Assembly: GCA_033725935.1 (NCBI GenBank)
Contig: MU867061.1
Span: 310,001-374,000, forward strand
From: Cladorrhinum sp. PSN259
Lineage: Eukaryota; Ascomycota; Sordariomycetes; Sordariales; Podosporaceae
Length of the DNA stretch: 64,000 bases
Direction: 5' to 3'
Shown here piece by piece: positions 23,601 through 35,100 of the stretch; positions within the stretch are counted from its first letter, which is position 1, and every line of letters starts with the position of its first letter. Below the pieces are notes generated by a model, which was not told the origin of the DNA, did not search any database, and saw nothing but the letters and a program-made list of their open reading frames with translations. A program made the position numbers and the translations under genes.

Positions 23601-24917
23601 AAAGCGGACGTGCAAAGTCCATCAAATGCCTGTTTGTAATAGATGAGAGGTCAAGGTTTGGTGGTAGGTTCCATCTCTGCCGACGGCGCTTCAGCATGGC
23701 GGAGGTCTCGCTTTGGATGCGCTTGATTCTGTAACCGCTGTTGCGCAGAGGCAACATGAGATCCAGTTCTTGGGCTGTCCGTGGCAGTGGATGGATTGGC
23801 TTGAGTACAGCGTCTTTGAACCCTTTCCAACTCGATTGCACAAAATGCGCGATGATTTTCATAACATTTTCAATTCTCGGTGCCCAATAGTCGAAGAGAA
23901 AGTCAACCTGCACCTGCAAAGCTGGGTCCTCGACTTGACTTCGGTCTGCGTCCAATTTGACGATCCTGCGACAAAGCTTGGCCTTGAAGAAGTCCAGCGC
24001 GTCAACTTCAAGGCTGGAAGACTGCATGGCCGCGCTCAGAAAGTTGGCGAAAACCACAGAGAGGAAAAACTTGTACTCGAAGCGGCCAAGTTCAGACCCG
24101 AGAGTCAGAGAAAGGTACCTCTGGATGCCAACTTTCAGGACCAGCCAGTAGGGGAGTCTGCGCCAGGGCTTTGCAGCGTTGTTCCAGCAAACGTCATCAC
24201 GAACTCGCTTTCTAAGAAGAGGAGTCGAGATTTTGATGCCATTTTCCTCAAGAATAGCCATCAACAATGAACTCATCAATGCCGGACTTGGCGAGTCTCG
24301 GGACTCGTAAGAATGGGTCTGTGCCTTGAATGAAACGGCTGCGAATTCTTTGGTTGACTCGAGCGATGCTTGTTCCAAAAAAGTGGCGAGCGCACTTTGG
24401 AAGCTTGCTTCATGAAAGGTGGCGAGTGGAACCGCAACGGCGTTTCCAGGGAAATCCCACTGCAGCGCATTGCCGGCCGCCAGAACGTCCTCATTCCTCG
24501 GGGATGCCTCGAAGACTTCGAACACAACAGGGCCAAGATGTCTATAGATTGGTTAGTTTACATCCAGTAGAATAGAGAGAAATATCAGACTTACTCCGAT
24601 TGCCGGTGTACAATGAGGCCTGCATTTTGGCTCCGGATGTGAAGAATGAGGAAGTCCTTCGGGTACATCGCCTTCATCTCAGCCATAAGCCTCGTCTTGT
24701 TGATGCGGCCACCGCTGTTTATGCTCCTTGAAATCGCCAGACATTTGCGCACCGACTCCCAGGTTGTGGAGTTGGCTGTTTCATGGCTAGCGACCATAGA
24801 TCGTGCGGCACCAATGAGCTGGTGCACCAGGCTCTCTTCGACATCGTCAAGATGTGGGTCTTCCCTCTGTGGAAGCCTAGGCGGCAATGCCAAATGGTGG
24901 AATAGCGACTTATCCAT
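14685..24917 (-). CDS. Giant DUF6606/DUF3638/DUF3645 P-loop protein (3287 residues)
   Basis: Seven exons join in one frame: 24917-24595, 24541-22336, 22280-16707, 16640-16547, 16475-16349, 16295-15653 and 15581-14685. The N-terminus has FHHLALPPRLPQ, typical of the DUF6606 region. Near residue 2110 is QMNMGQGKTSCIMPM, a Walker A motif inside the DUF3638 region. Near residue 2700 the exon 3/4 junction yields VYLDEAHTRGTDLKF, a DEAH-type Walker B. VICWLLDNTCDGIEQLQPLY and GMDFCRRTQAA are strongly conserved family motifs. The tail after about 3060 is acidic and low in complexity. Database entries often name this family ubiquitinyl hydrolase 1, but no Cys-His protease signature is evident here, and an ATP-driven motor is the better reading. 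The length is usual for the family. The start is the ATG before DKSLFHHLALPP; an in-frame ATG at 24983 is possible. Confidence 0.88.
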
Positions 24918-27475
24918 CTCGCATTGTTGTGTTGTGAGTAATTGAGGTTTGGATGAGATGACAGTAGGTAAGGTTTGGTTCAAGGTTGAGACGGAAATGT
25001 TGACGAGTCCGGTAGCAAACAGTCGATGTGCCAGGGCGGGGCTTACAAACGAACAGGAAGGAAGAAAAAATTGAGATCACTGATGCTTGGGTCCATTGGA
25101 GGTTTGGGGGGAAAAAAGTGAGGCGACCGGCGGGATCGTGCAGAGCGGAGGTGGTCAATAATTGGGCAGTCAGTTGAGGCCTACTGCAGACGGGAAGAAA
25201 TCAGAAATGAGCGCGGCCTAAAACAATTCCAAAGTTGGATGTGTGTGGCAGGGTGTAAGTGGAATGTGGGACTTTGGTTGCCTGGCTTTTTCATCGATTG
25301 GTAGAGTTGAAAAGTGGGGTGCACCGTTGGAAGTTTGTTGGGTTTATGCCTGCCCCAGGATAGGAACAGGATGCATATTGATCCAAAAATCTGGGTATAT
25401 ATGAAAAGGAGTTAAGAACACAGAAAAGAGTTGTAAATGGTTAATTATAAGTTTTAAATATGTAAAACTATTTGAATAATACGTGGAAAGGACTTATATA
25501 TGAGGTGGTGTTATAAAACGGTGTAAGAAGTACCGTAATAGTAGATAAATGGAGTCGAATGAACGGGTTCAGTTCGCCTGGGAGCTCCCAGTTGGGCGGC
25601 ATTGGCTGCGGGAAGGCACATTTCAAGGCAAACGGCGGGACCCAACTTGGACGCACACCCGCCCGCCATTTGTTCAAGAAAGCAGCGATGGCGGGTGGCT
25701 GTTCATAAACTTGTAAACTCGAAACCACTTGACAGGTGGCAAATTGGCTTGAGGCCTGCCACTCACAAATAGAGTTTCCAAAACTTTAGACTCGATGTTT
25801 GTCGCGTGGATTCCAACATCATGTAAAAGGCTGCATCCAGAACAAAGTCTTTCTTTCTTCATTGATCATCGGTTATTTCTCGAAATGCGAAATTCTTTTA
25901 TGGCGACACTTGGTCCTCCGAGTAATTGTTTACTTACCCCTGGTGCACGGACCATATCACCCGGGCAACCCAGCAAGATTCAGCGACGGCATCGCCACAA
26001 CATGCTTTCCAGCAAGTGCCATCCTCGATCGGAGAAAGTGGGTTCTAAACTTGATCAAAGATAATGGAAAACTGATTATCCATGCAATGTACAAGGCGCA
26101 AAATATTTGCCTTGCTGCAAGTATATTAATCATTTCGTGTGTCACAGTCTCGACCTTCAAAACTTTGTGTCTCCAATCCAACAGGGTTAAGTTGTCCCAT
26201 AAATTTCGCCGCAGTCATCACCCTCTAGTGAAAGTTGCCTGTTTCAATCGTCTCCCCAACGGATTCGGAACTGGCATCCTTCCCCAGCTTCTGCCTATCC
26301 ACGAGCCGAATATTGCACCGGCTGCTCTCTTCTTTATCCTCTCAATAGAACGCAGCAGCACGCAGCGTACGTTTATAATTACCCCCCTTCTATTCACCAC
26401 CATTCCACCCTGAATCACCACTTTGGCTACCTCTCTGTTTCAATTCACAGCTTCAAACTTGCCATCAGCAGACCTGTGGCTGCTTTGTGATTGGTCGCGA
26501 CGTTGAACGGGCCCAACGGGGCCAACCATTGATCGTCCAGCGATTAAACGTTGGAAAAGTTGCATCAATGAAAGAAAGCTATTGCGAAGTAATCATGTCC
26601 CGCATCTTTGGGCTCCATATGTCTTTGTCCAGAAGGCGCGGTATGCTGCGTTGGAACCTAAAAGGCTGACACCTGCAGCCATAATAGCAACCCAACCGGG
26701 TGAAAATGCGCGCTTCTTGTGCGAGAAATTTGGGGGTCTCAAAATGGGAAAGTTATCAGCGTAGCGCCAGGCGGCCTTCAACGATTGAGGACTGCAAGAG
26801 AAATCATGCATGCGCATACTAGAGCTGCAAGTCTTGATACGTAAAGATGTTCCGAAATTCACATAATGAACGATGGGAGTTGTGCTCGCGTGCCATTGGC
26901 GGCCCGTTGATGGTCTGAACCCCAGATTGATGACAGGGGAAATGGCACAGCGGTCGCAGCTGGACTGCCGACGGGTGGGCCGAGATTCTTTCCTTACCGT
27001 GCACGCGTGGTACGTAAGAGACTGTGTGTGCACTTGACATTTGCTCATGTTCGCAAAACAATTGCGCAAGCAGGGACAGTGCGAGATTGGATGCCACAAA
27101 TGCCAAGCCAGCAGCTCCATTACCCCGCGGTGGCAGGGTGGGTCGTGCAGTTGCCGAGACCGAGCCGGTCCGCCCCGATCAGCCCCCCAGTCGGAAACGG
27201 CGACTGCCAAGTCACCAACAGCTCCCTTCCACGTTCAGAAGCATTTTTGAAGGTCACGCGGTGAATCGAGCGGTGAAGAAGAACATCATTTTTGGGGAAT
27301 CAATTTTATGAAAATTTTAACCACCTGACCTATCACCATCGCCATTCGGGTCACTCCTCCGGTTTTCTCCACCCCCCTGCATCATCCCGACATCATGGCC
27401 ACCGCATTCGCGCTGAAGAAAACAAGCCTTAAGTAATTGGCCATTGTCAGTGAGTTGTCAGGCTATTGTCACCTG
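24918..27475. other. Large intergenic region, no gene supported
   Basis: About 2.5 kb. Several frames of 60-205 codons occur, the longest on the minus strand at 26593-27210, but they lack motifs, splice-consistent extensions or coding-like composition. A stretch near 25350-25440 weakly resembles MITE interior sequence. The right part near 27100-27250 is GC-rich and may belong to the promoter of the PEBP gene. Confidence 0.5.
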
Positions 27476-27483
27476 TATATAAA
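27476..27483 (+). promoter_or_regulatory. TATA box of the PEBP-like gene
   Basis: TATATAAA about 115 bases upstream of the ATG at 27596. Confidence 0.45.
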
Positions 27484-27595
27484 CTGTATATAGTAGCATT
27501 GGTCTTCGTCTTCTTTTCCAACAATATCATTATTGCTGTCGTCGTATTTGGAGTTGGAATTACACACCGCCAAATACCCATAATCAGCAACCACA

Positions 27596-28297
27596 ATGCG
27601 CAACCCACCGCAAAGCATCAGCGAGACGCTCTCAAACCTCGCGCCCTCATCACCCTCGTCATCACCAAAAGCTGCAGCCCTGCGCATCCATTTCCCCGAT
27701 ACGACCGTCACATCTCCCGGAGAGCACCTCTCCCGACAGACCACAGCACCAGTCCCCACATTTTCCGTATCTGCCACCGCGCTGGGTGAAAACGTCACCA
27801 TCCCCAATTGCGATCTCTCACCCACCACTTCAGCATCATCAGCTTCGGGGGACGATGGCACCTCAGAGGAAACCAATCCACTCTGCATCCCCAGATTCCT
27901 CGTAGCAGGACTTGATCTGGACCCACCTTTCCCCAGCTTCCCTGTCCTCGGTCCAATTCTGCACAGCATGCAGGCCGATCTGGCTCTAATACCACCAGAA
28001 GATTGGGATAGCGCCGAGTATATCCCGCTTGCCCACGACAAGAGATTGAGAGGAGATGAGAATGTCGCTGGTTATGTTGGGCCTTCACCGCCCGGGCTTG
28101 GTAGTCCTCATCGGTACATGTTTTTGATGTGGGAGCAACCAAGGGGAATCAATGCCGAGCGGATCAGGGAAGAGTTTGGGTTCAAGGATGATGGATCAAT
28201 TGGGGTTATGAATAGGGTGAGGTGGGATCAAGAGGCCTTTGAGAGGAAATTGGGACTCGGAAAGCCTGTTGCGGGGAATTTCTTTGTTTGCGGTTGA
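27596..28297 (+). CDS. Phosphatidylethanolamine-binding (PEBP) family protein
   Basis: A single exon of 233 residues. The N-terminal third is Ser/Pro/Thr-rich. The family signatures are RFLVAGLDLDPPFP (equivalent of the DPDxP anion-site loop), GPILHSMQAD (the LHW region) and GYVGPSPPGLGSPHRYMFLMW, the GxPPxxxxHRY motif. PEBPs bind phospholipid head groups or inhibit kinases and proteases; in fungi they include the carboxypeptidase Y inhibitor type. The DPDxP loop is altered to DLDPP and the usual LHW is LHS, so ligand binding may differ. There is no signal peptide. Confidence 0.8.
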   Translation: MRNPPQSISETLSNLAPSSPSSSPKAAALRIHFPDTTVTSPGEHLSRQTTAPVPTFSVSATALGENVTIPNCDLSPTTSASSASGDDGTSEETNPLCIPRFLVAGLDLDPPFPSFPVLGPILHSMQADLALIPPEDWDSAEYIPLAHDKRLRGDENVAGYVGPSPPGLGSPHRYMFLMWEQPRGINAERIREEFGFKDDGSIGVMNRVRWDQEAFERKLGLGKPVAGNFFVCG

Positions 28298-28797
28298 AAA
28301 AAAAAGGGCAGGAAAAGTTTTGGGTTTTGGAAAACGGATGCTGGGATTTCAAGGGTTCTTCTTTATTGTATATTATTGACTTGGACATATTCAATCTCGG
28401 GTATATGATTTAATGACTTTGCAATACACGACGCTTCACGATCACCACACATCAACGTTTGGATTTTAGCCTCATTTCTTGGGGCCAAACTGTAAATAGC
28501 ATCTCCTGCAGCCAGAAACTCGGGATGGTCAGGGAAAAAACAACCCAAAATTGCAGCCTCCCGCGACCAAAAACCAACTAATTCCACCCAGCCTTCTTCC
28601 TCACAACAACAACTTCTTCCTCACAACAACAACTTCTTCCTCACAACCGTAACTTTTTTACCTGCAATTGATGCTTGTTTGAAGTAAAGCGTTATCCGGC
28701 ATAACCGGAAAAAATAAAGCCCGACCGATTGTGCGGTCACAATCCCAATGCACTTTGTCTGCGCAATGCATGTCACATGATTACCACATGACCTCAT
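28298..28797. other. Intergenic with a short tandem repeat
   Basis: Downstream of the PEBP gene. No gene seen; contains the tandem repeat at 28593-28647. Confidence 0.5.
28593..28647. repeat. 20-bp tandem repeat
   Basis: The unit CTTCTTCCTCACAACAACAA occurs about 2.7 times in direct succession. Confidence 0.8.
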
Positions 28798-29075
28798 GAC
28801 ATGGCTCAATTGAACTATCTGCCACGACTCGGGCGCGCACGTGCCACTAGCTTGACGACGCCCACAACACAACAAAGATCTCTGGATGCCTTCAACGGTT
28901 GCCAGATGTGGTGATAAGGCCAGCTGCCAGGGCATTTGCCCTGGCCGCACACAGCCAAAACCACACTAGGCAAACCTTCCAGACTTCCACCTCAAGTTCA
29001 AATTCTTCCCATCCACCTTCTTCAAAGAGTCTTACCTTCCACAACACAGTCTTCCTGGCCGTCAGCAACGCAACG
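28798..29075 (+). repeat. Dispersed repeat at the 5' end of the HNH pseudogene (copy B)
   Basis: Less degenerate partner of the inverted copy at 3200-3425, sharing AGGGCATTTGCCCT, the CTAGGCA block and the purine/pyrimidine-rich stretch around 29000. It spans the upstream region and first codons of the HNH pseudogene. Confidence 0.7.
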
Positions 29076-30077
29076 AGGGAGCCCGCTATGCAGGCGTTCA
29101 AGGATTCGTTGACGCCGGTTACGGTCGACGCCCTTGACAATTTGACAGCCGCCCTTGGCAATATGACACCGACCAGATCCGACCAGCTGCAGCAGGTACT
29201 CGACGCTATAACTCCGATAGCCGCCGATATCCCCCCAACGGCCCAGCCTGTGACAGATTACGTTACCGACTTAGAGACTCGCTGCGGCCTATTCCAGACG
29301 TATCGGACTGCTCTGACGCGCTCGGAATTGGCCCCGAGCGCCCCGATGCTAGGATATTTTATGGTTACACCGATTGAACAACTACGAACTTTCCTAGAAA
29401 CCTTCCTAACCGTGCCCGAGCAATATCTTTTTACCCATCTATTCGGTATCAATCAGATTACACCCCTCGCCATAGGAGCAAGTAAGGAACCATCCCATTC
29501 GTTATCCATTTTATTACTAAATTAATACGCGACAACAGTTCTCCCCAGAGGCAGACCCAGTACCACCTCGCAAGACAGCCCGATCCACGCACCACCCTCC
29601 TCGATACTTGGCCCGCCAGCGGAAGCGAATCGCCATAAAGACAAAGGACTTGCCGACACTGTTAGTAACGCACTGGCAATAGTGAAGTAAATCCTAATAG
29701 AAGTACAGGTTAAAGCCCGTAACGGCTATCGCTGCATTTTTTCTGGGCTTAGTGACCCTTGCGCCGCCCACATCTTCCCGCATACAACAAGTCGTAATCA
29801 GAGATTCCAAGCCCTAAACAATACATTATTCCACCTATAGGGCTCTGAACAGCAACGGGTATAGACCCAGAAATACGAATTTATTTCAGCGACGGAGACA
29901 GCGCAGAACGCATTATCTATGAATGCTCAGCTCCATTATTGGTTTAAGAATGCCAAATTCGCCTTGAAACCTCTACGCCGAACCGAGAACTCTATCACGG
30001 CCCAATGGCATTGGCTGAAGCCTACCGATTTCACCGGCCGGAGGGAGACTCTGAAGCCTTGGGAATCCATAATGTAA
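28899..30077 (+). pseudogene. HNH-nuclease-domain protein, inactivated by stops
   Basis: Exon 1 (to 29481) and exon 2 (from 29539) join in frame by GTAAGG...CAG. Exon 2 reads RCIFSGLSDPCAAHIFPHTT, then LSMNAQLHYWFKNAKFALKP and AQWHWLKPTDF. This is the HNH-endonuclease domain found in many multicopy fungal proteins, with the AHI histidine and the downstream FxNxKFAL block. The frame is cut by TAA at 29688, TAG at 29838 and TAG at 29862, changes explained by single transitions from CAA- or TGG-like codons. It ends at TAA 30075. No good in-frame start exists at 28899, where the frame is merely open; an ATG at about 29088 is a candidate. A second broken copy of the 5' part lies at 3200-3425. Confidence 0.75.
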
Positions 30078-30536
30078 AGAGAGATGATACACTGGAAGAG
30101 GGGTGCACTGGTCAGGTATCGACACGACAGCAGAAGAGCAGTATATTGATCAAGTCTCTATGGTTGCAAGACTAATCCTTAGGGATTAGAGATTGGGAGT
30201 GCTAGTGGTAGTGAGGCAGCTCTTTTATGCCTGAGACTCCTTTGTCTCATGCGCTCCCTTCTGTTTTCAGGAAGGTTCCTTCCCAAAAACGGGCAGGTTA
30301 CCTCCTGTATTCAAATGCCAGTTTTCCCATTCTGAGGGATCTTGTTACACATAACCTTTATCTTTGATAAGGCCGGACTAAGGGAGAAGAGCTAGGGCAC
30401 GCGCTTGGCCCACCGTGAAAGCGGATTGCCTATCCGTACGGGATAGACGTTCACGATCCGGGCAGAGGACCCTAAGGATGTACTAAGTTGGGAGTTACTT
30501 GAGCTATCCTGGAATCTTTTACGTGTCGCTGCCATT
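30078..30536. other. Decayed non-coding sequence
   Basis: About 460 bases between the HNH pseudogene and the acidic coding remnant. No open frame of note; probably old transposon or pseudogene debris, but not identified. Confidence 0.4.
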
Positions 30537-31405
30537 TGCGGCGCTGCTAACGTTACGGATGACGAATACTACTTTACGGAGGAGGACGACGATGACGAGT
30601 CCGCTATGTACTATAAGTATGTAGCTGCTATGGAGCAGGAGGAGTATGACTTGACTGTTGGACGAGATGCCAGTTCCTATTCTAGCAGAGGAGCAAGCCA
30701 AGGAACTGGCCAGTGAGGAAGCTCGTACAATCTAATGCTTAAACGTTTGTTACATGTAGCTCCATACGTGCCCGATAAAACCAAGAATAGAAATAAGGTA
30801 TAGAAGCCAAGGTAAAATGCGAACCGTAAGGTATTGAAAAAATTAGAAGATGGTATCGGTAAAAGGAATTACCTATGCAGGGCGGGATATCCAGCATGCG
30901 TAGAAAGGAGTCAGGAATGCATTAAAATATGCCGAATAGGCGTAGAAACGAGTCAGGAATGCATTAATAGAAGCTGAATAGGCGTAGAGAGGAGTTAGAA
31001 ATGCATTAACAGAATTAAATAGGCATAGAAAGGAGTCAGGAATGCATTAATAGAAGCTAAATAGGGGTAGAAAAGAGTTGGAAATGCATTAACAGAATTT
31101 AAATAGGCATAGAAAGGAGTCAGGAATGCATTAATAAAAGGTGAACAGCCATAGAAAGGAGTTAGGAATGCATTGATAGAAACCGAATAGGCGTAGAAAA
31201 GAGCCAGGAATGCATTAACAGAAGCTGAATAGGCGCATAAAAAATGAAATAGGCACAGGAAAGTATGAGTAGGGCCTGGACCGGGCTAATAAACGTTCAA
31301 GCATTATTAGATTGTAAGGAGGATCATACACCAGTGACGGTTACTGGTAAGGGAGCGAGTGGGGAAGATGACGGACACGGCAAGAAGACCAGACCTCCAA
31401 AATAA
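30537..31405 (+). pseudogene. Acidic coding remnant interrupted by MITE copy 3
   Basis: Upstream of the MITE the sequence reads ANVTDDEYYFTEEDDDDESA, then after a probable frameshift LAEEQAKELASEEAR. If the MITE and one TA are left out, the frame runs straight on as KEDHTPVTVTGK to a TAA at 31403. An open frame across the two flanks, broken only by the element, shows this was coding-like sequence before insertion. The protein family is not recognised; a transposon or HNH-gene tail is possible. Confidence 0.45.
30728..31314 (+). mobile_element. Non-autonomous TA-target DNA transposon (MITE), copy 3, longest
   Basis: Starts CAATCTAATGCTTAAACG and ends AGATTG, with TA at 30726-30727 and 31315-31316. 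It is longer than its relatives because it has about eight units of the 42-bp repeat, with GAATGCATT or GAAATGCATT recurring at about 30914, 30957, 30998, 31039, 31081, 31123, 31165 and 31208. The units diverge by several bases each. There is a 3-base insertion (ATT) near its right end. Confidence 0.9.
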
Positions 31406-32175
31406 GCAAGTGGAGCTTACGACGACCAGACGGATAGGACCAGACCCTCAAGGCGACATTCCGGGCGTTTAGGCAAAGACGACTTGAAGTGGGCGGCCTT
31501 CTCAGGCGGGCGGGCGGACTCAGACAACTACCTTATTACCTTGGTCCCGTCAACGACCAGTCCAGTCTTGCCAGATCGAATGATCTCAGACTAAGCAGCG
31601 ACGGAAATCACTCGCTGGCTTAGTTAGGCTGGTTCAAGAACAGAGAACATAAGCCACAGTCCTTGTTGCGTAGCTTTGATGTGCTGCCACTTTCATGCCA
31701 GTGATTCCCGTCGAAACCAGTCAGAGTAAATGCCCAAAAATTAGACAAATAGAAATCCAGCTTATTACCAAGGAGCGATGTTTCCCACAGTCAAAAGTTG
31801 CCATGCCAGTTTGACAGTCGATGACGACATTGTTGCAACCAGATGGTTGCGTTACGGAGTCAAAGGGGGGAAAAGTTGATTGAAAGTGAAGTCACTCATT
31901 ACGTGATTGAAACTAGGCCAAAGTGGGCCGGCTATCGGATTGCTGCCTTCCAAGTTCTATATGACCTCCACTTTGACTCCTTTTACCCCTGATTCACCTG
32001 TGCAGCTGGTACTGTTGACAAACAAGGGCCAGGGCCATCACCGTCATATTAATTGAGTAAACAAATAAAATCAGCCTTTGCCCAACTCCTACCATCCCTT
32101 AGATTTGAAATATATACAGAATGAAATGATATCCAGCCTCCCAAGTACTGCATGGTTTGCACCTCTGAAACGAAT
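31406..32175. other. Intergenic, no gene seen
   Basis: 3' flank of the HET gene. Nothing recognisable on either strand. Confidence 0.5.
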
Positions 32176-35100
32176 CTAGAGCTTCAACCAGCGAATCCGG
32201 GCAGCCCAGCTCTTAGCTTTGAGCCACATCGGTCTCTTTATCATAACTTCAGGCTCTTGTACCTGGGTTTGACGGCCCATAAAGCCAATACCAACCTGGG
32301 AACTGCTTCCAACTAGGCCAATACTGCTCTGTCTCAGAGTTGGGGTCCGGCTATCATACTGCTCACTGGCAGGAGGCGAGAAGATCAGCTGTGAAACATC
32401 AAGTTGCAATTTGTCGTCTGCGTTCTCCAAGTTGACCGCGATTCCGCTCGCCATTTCCCTCCAGCGGGCGACAATGGAGCGGGCCCAATCCTCTGGCAAG
32501 GACTCCGCAGTTAACATGTATGTCGTCTCCTCAGCATCCTCTTCGACCAAGTCCGGCTGCTGCTCCGATTCTTGCGGCTCAATTTTGCTACCCCCGTGTC
32601 TCTGCCTAAGCACAATCGGGCCGGGGGGCACGTCAATTCCGTAAGTAATGAACTCGTACCAGCCAAAGTCCGCCTCTTGAATATACAACGGCACTCTGTT
32701 CACCTGCTTGACAGGCAGACTCGGTGGTTTCGTCAAGTCCTGAAGCGAGTTTATATCCAGCGTAACATCCATTGACGGGCAGCCGTCGTGAGGTGTGCGA
32801 ATGAGCGGATGGGTCACTGATTGCTCCAGGTGGGAGCCGCCCATCTTGCTATCGTAGGCACTGGATGAGAGGATCGCTTCGGCAACTATTTTGTGGCTGT
32901 CTCCATCACCACGGAGGATCAGACCGAGGTGTGAGTCTTGAAACTCGCACAACAGGTCGTCTTCTCGGATGCCTCCTGACGATGATATACCAAAATCCCC
33001 ATCGCTGGTAATGAAAAACCGCGCCTCTGAGGTCCGTGAGGGTGAAGCGGCGATGGAATCCAGAAATACCAATTCATGTTCGATGGCGTTTTTCACCCTT
33101 TGTGACCCCATGTGATGAGAATACTCGACCATTGTGCTGATCCAATCTCGTTGCGCTGTGGCCACTAACTCGCCGTCCCCTAACAGCTTCTCAAGAGGGA
33201 GGATGGTGCCACGGATTGTTCCCTTTATAGTGAATTTTCCTGTGGAGCAAGCTGATTGGACGACTTCATTGAGAGGTGCCAGAAGTGGAATGTCTCCTGT
33301 TCCTTTCTCCTCGCAGTGGCCTCTGAGTGAAAGCTGCAGCATCTGACTGAACCCCACCAGGCTGCAGCTGTCATGATCCTTTCCGTGCTTTGAGTGATAC
33401 CATTGGATCACGTCGCGGTACACCTCTTCCAGGGGCTTTTTATAGTCGATGTCGAAGTCTTCGTAGTGGAAGTCACTGGCCAACCCGAGGAGACCGTACA
33501 CCTTGTCTCGGGGATCCTGAGAAAGAGAGCACTCGGTTATATCGATTAGAGTGTGGAGTGGCCAGAGCTCGGCTCGGTTCTCCCGAAGGGTGTCCAGCTC
33601 AAATGGGATGGCGTGCTTGATCCTGTCGATGGATGCCTGTATTCTTGGATTGAGCTTCCATGTATTTGGCAGCTTCTTCAAGCAGCTCCGGGCCATGGTC
33701 AAGATCTCCCAGCTCCTGGTTCTCCTGAAATCGTCCCCGAAGCACAGGGTCAGCTTCTCCGCCAGAAGGACCTCCTGGACGATCCAAAGCCGTTTCCAGT
33801 ATGGCAAATCGCAAATGCTTTGCAAGCTGAGCAAATCTTCATCTAGTAACTGCTGGCTCTGGCCTTCTCGGTCGAAAACGGTGCTTTCCCATTCCTTTGC
33901 CTGCCTATCCATGATTGAGTGCCAGACTTGGACCCAGTATCTTTGGAGATCAAGCGATTCCTTCTCAAAGCTGGCGTCAGATCTCAGGTTGGACGCCATG
34001 GAGTGTATCTCCTGCTGCCACCTGTGATGCCGATTGACCGAAGCCTCGATTCCCGACTTTTTCAGTTCCACTTGTTGTAGCACAAGCCACTGTCGGTGTC
34101 TCGCCCGCCTGCGTTTCCGAGCCTCTTCAAACATGTTGATCTCTGCAGCAGTTAAGAATTGGTCAGCCGCCAATCTCGAATCATTGTTCCACCAATCTTC
34201 TTCCAGTCTCCGGCGTCTCTCGAGTTCCTCGCATTGTGATCTCACAAAGTCCTGCATTTGAGCTTGCTGCTGTGACATGAGCTTCGAGACGGTACCCAGG
34301 TTCTGCAGGGTACGGCGTTGCGACCCACTCCATCTCCGGACCTGCTGTCTGAAGGCTGAAGTCCGCTCCTGAAATAGCTGCGCGAGGCGACTGTGGGCTT
34401 CTCTCTCAACGCTCGACAGCTGCCACTCTTCCAACTGATGTTCCATGGCCGTCAGGGATCGGCGTTGCTTCACGTCTGTCTGATGAAGCCGCTGTAGTAC
34501 ATTTGTCCAGCGTTTCCGTGCCGCTGCCGACATTGTTCCACAATTTCGCTCAAAGTACTCCTTCAGATCGCTGGTCGAGTGTTGAAAACTTCCGAGGTCT
34601 TGTCGTATTTCTTTATGGACCCTCTGAGCGCTTTCTGGTGCTTCATCTTTTTGCGCGGCGGAATGCAACTTGGTTTTTCGACCTTGACGCCTGCTTTGCA
34701 TGTAGTCAAAAACCCCCAGCTCCATTGCACAGCCCTCAAGATCCGCATCTTGGAATGCCTGCCTCTGGCTGTCCCTAAAGGCCAACAGTCGCCGCAAAAT
34801 GGGCCCTTCTTCCACGATGTGCCGTTGTTCCAACTCGCTCGCTATCAGGTCATCCAGAACAGCCCGCTCCCGGGCGACGAGCGTCCTGAGTCGATCGAGC
34901 TCGTCTCGCTTCAGTGCCAAGAATGACTCTGCGTTTCGGACCTCCGCTGTCATCTCAGGGAGCCGTTCTCTCGCCCGCAGGGATTCTACTCGTCTGATCT
35001 TCATCTTGTTCCACCTTTCCAGCAGGCCTTCGAATTGGATCCTGGCTAGCTCTCCAGGTGTAATGGGAGGTTTTTCGTTCCGTTTTGGTTTCGTTTTTGC

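Noticed and set aside
25350..25440. Possible fifth, degenerate MITE copy
   Set aside because: A stretch resembles the interior (TGAAAAGGAGTTAAGAAC) but no inverted ends or TA-bounded borders can be found.
26593..27210. Minus-strand frame of 205 codons
   Set aside because: Irregular composition rich in Cys, His and Arg, no motif, and overlapping plus-strand frames of similar quality.
28593..28647. 20-bp tandem repeats considered as a CRISPR-like array
   Set aside because: Units are directly adjacent without spacers, and the genome is eukaryotic.
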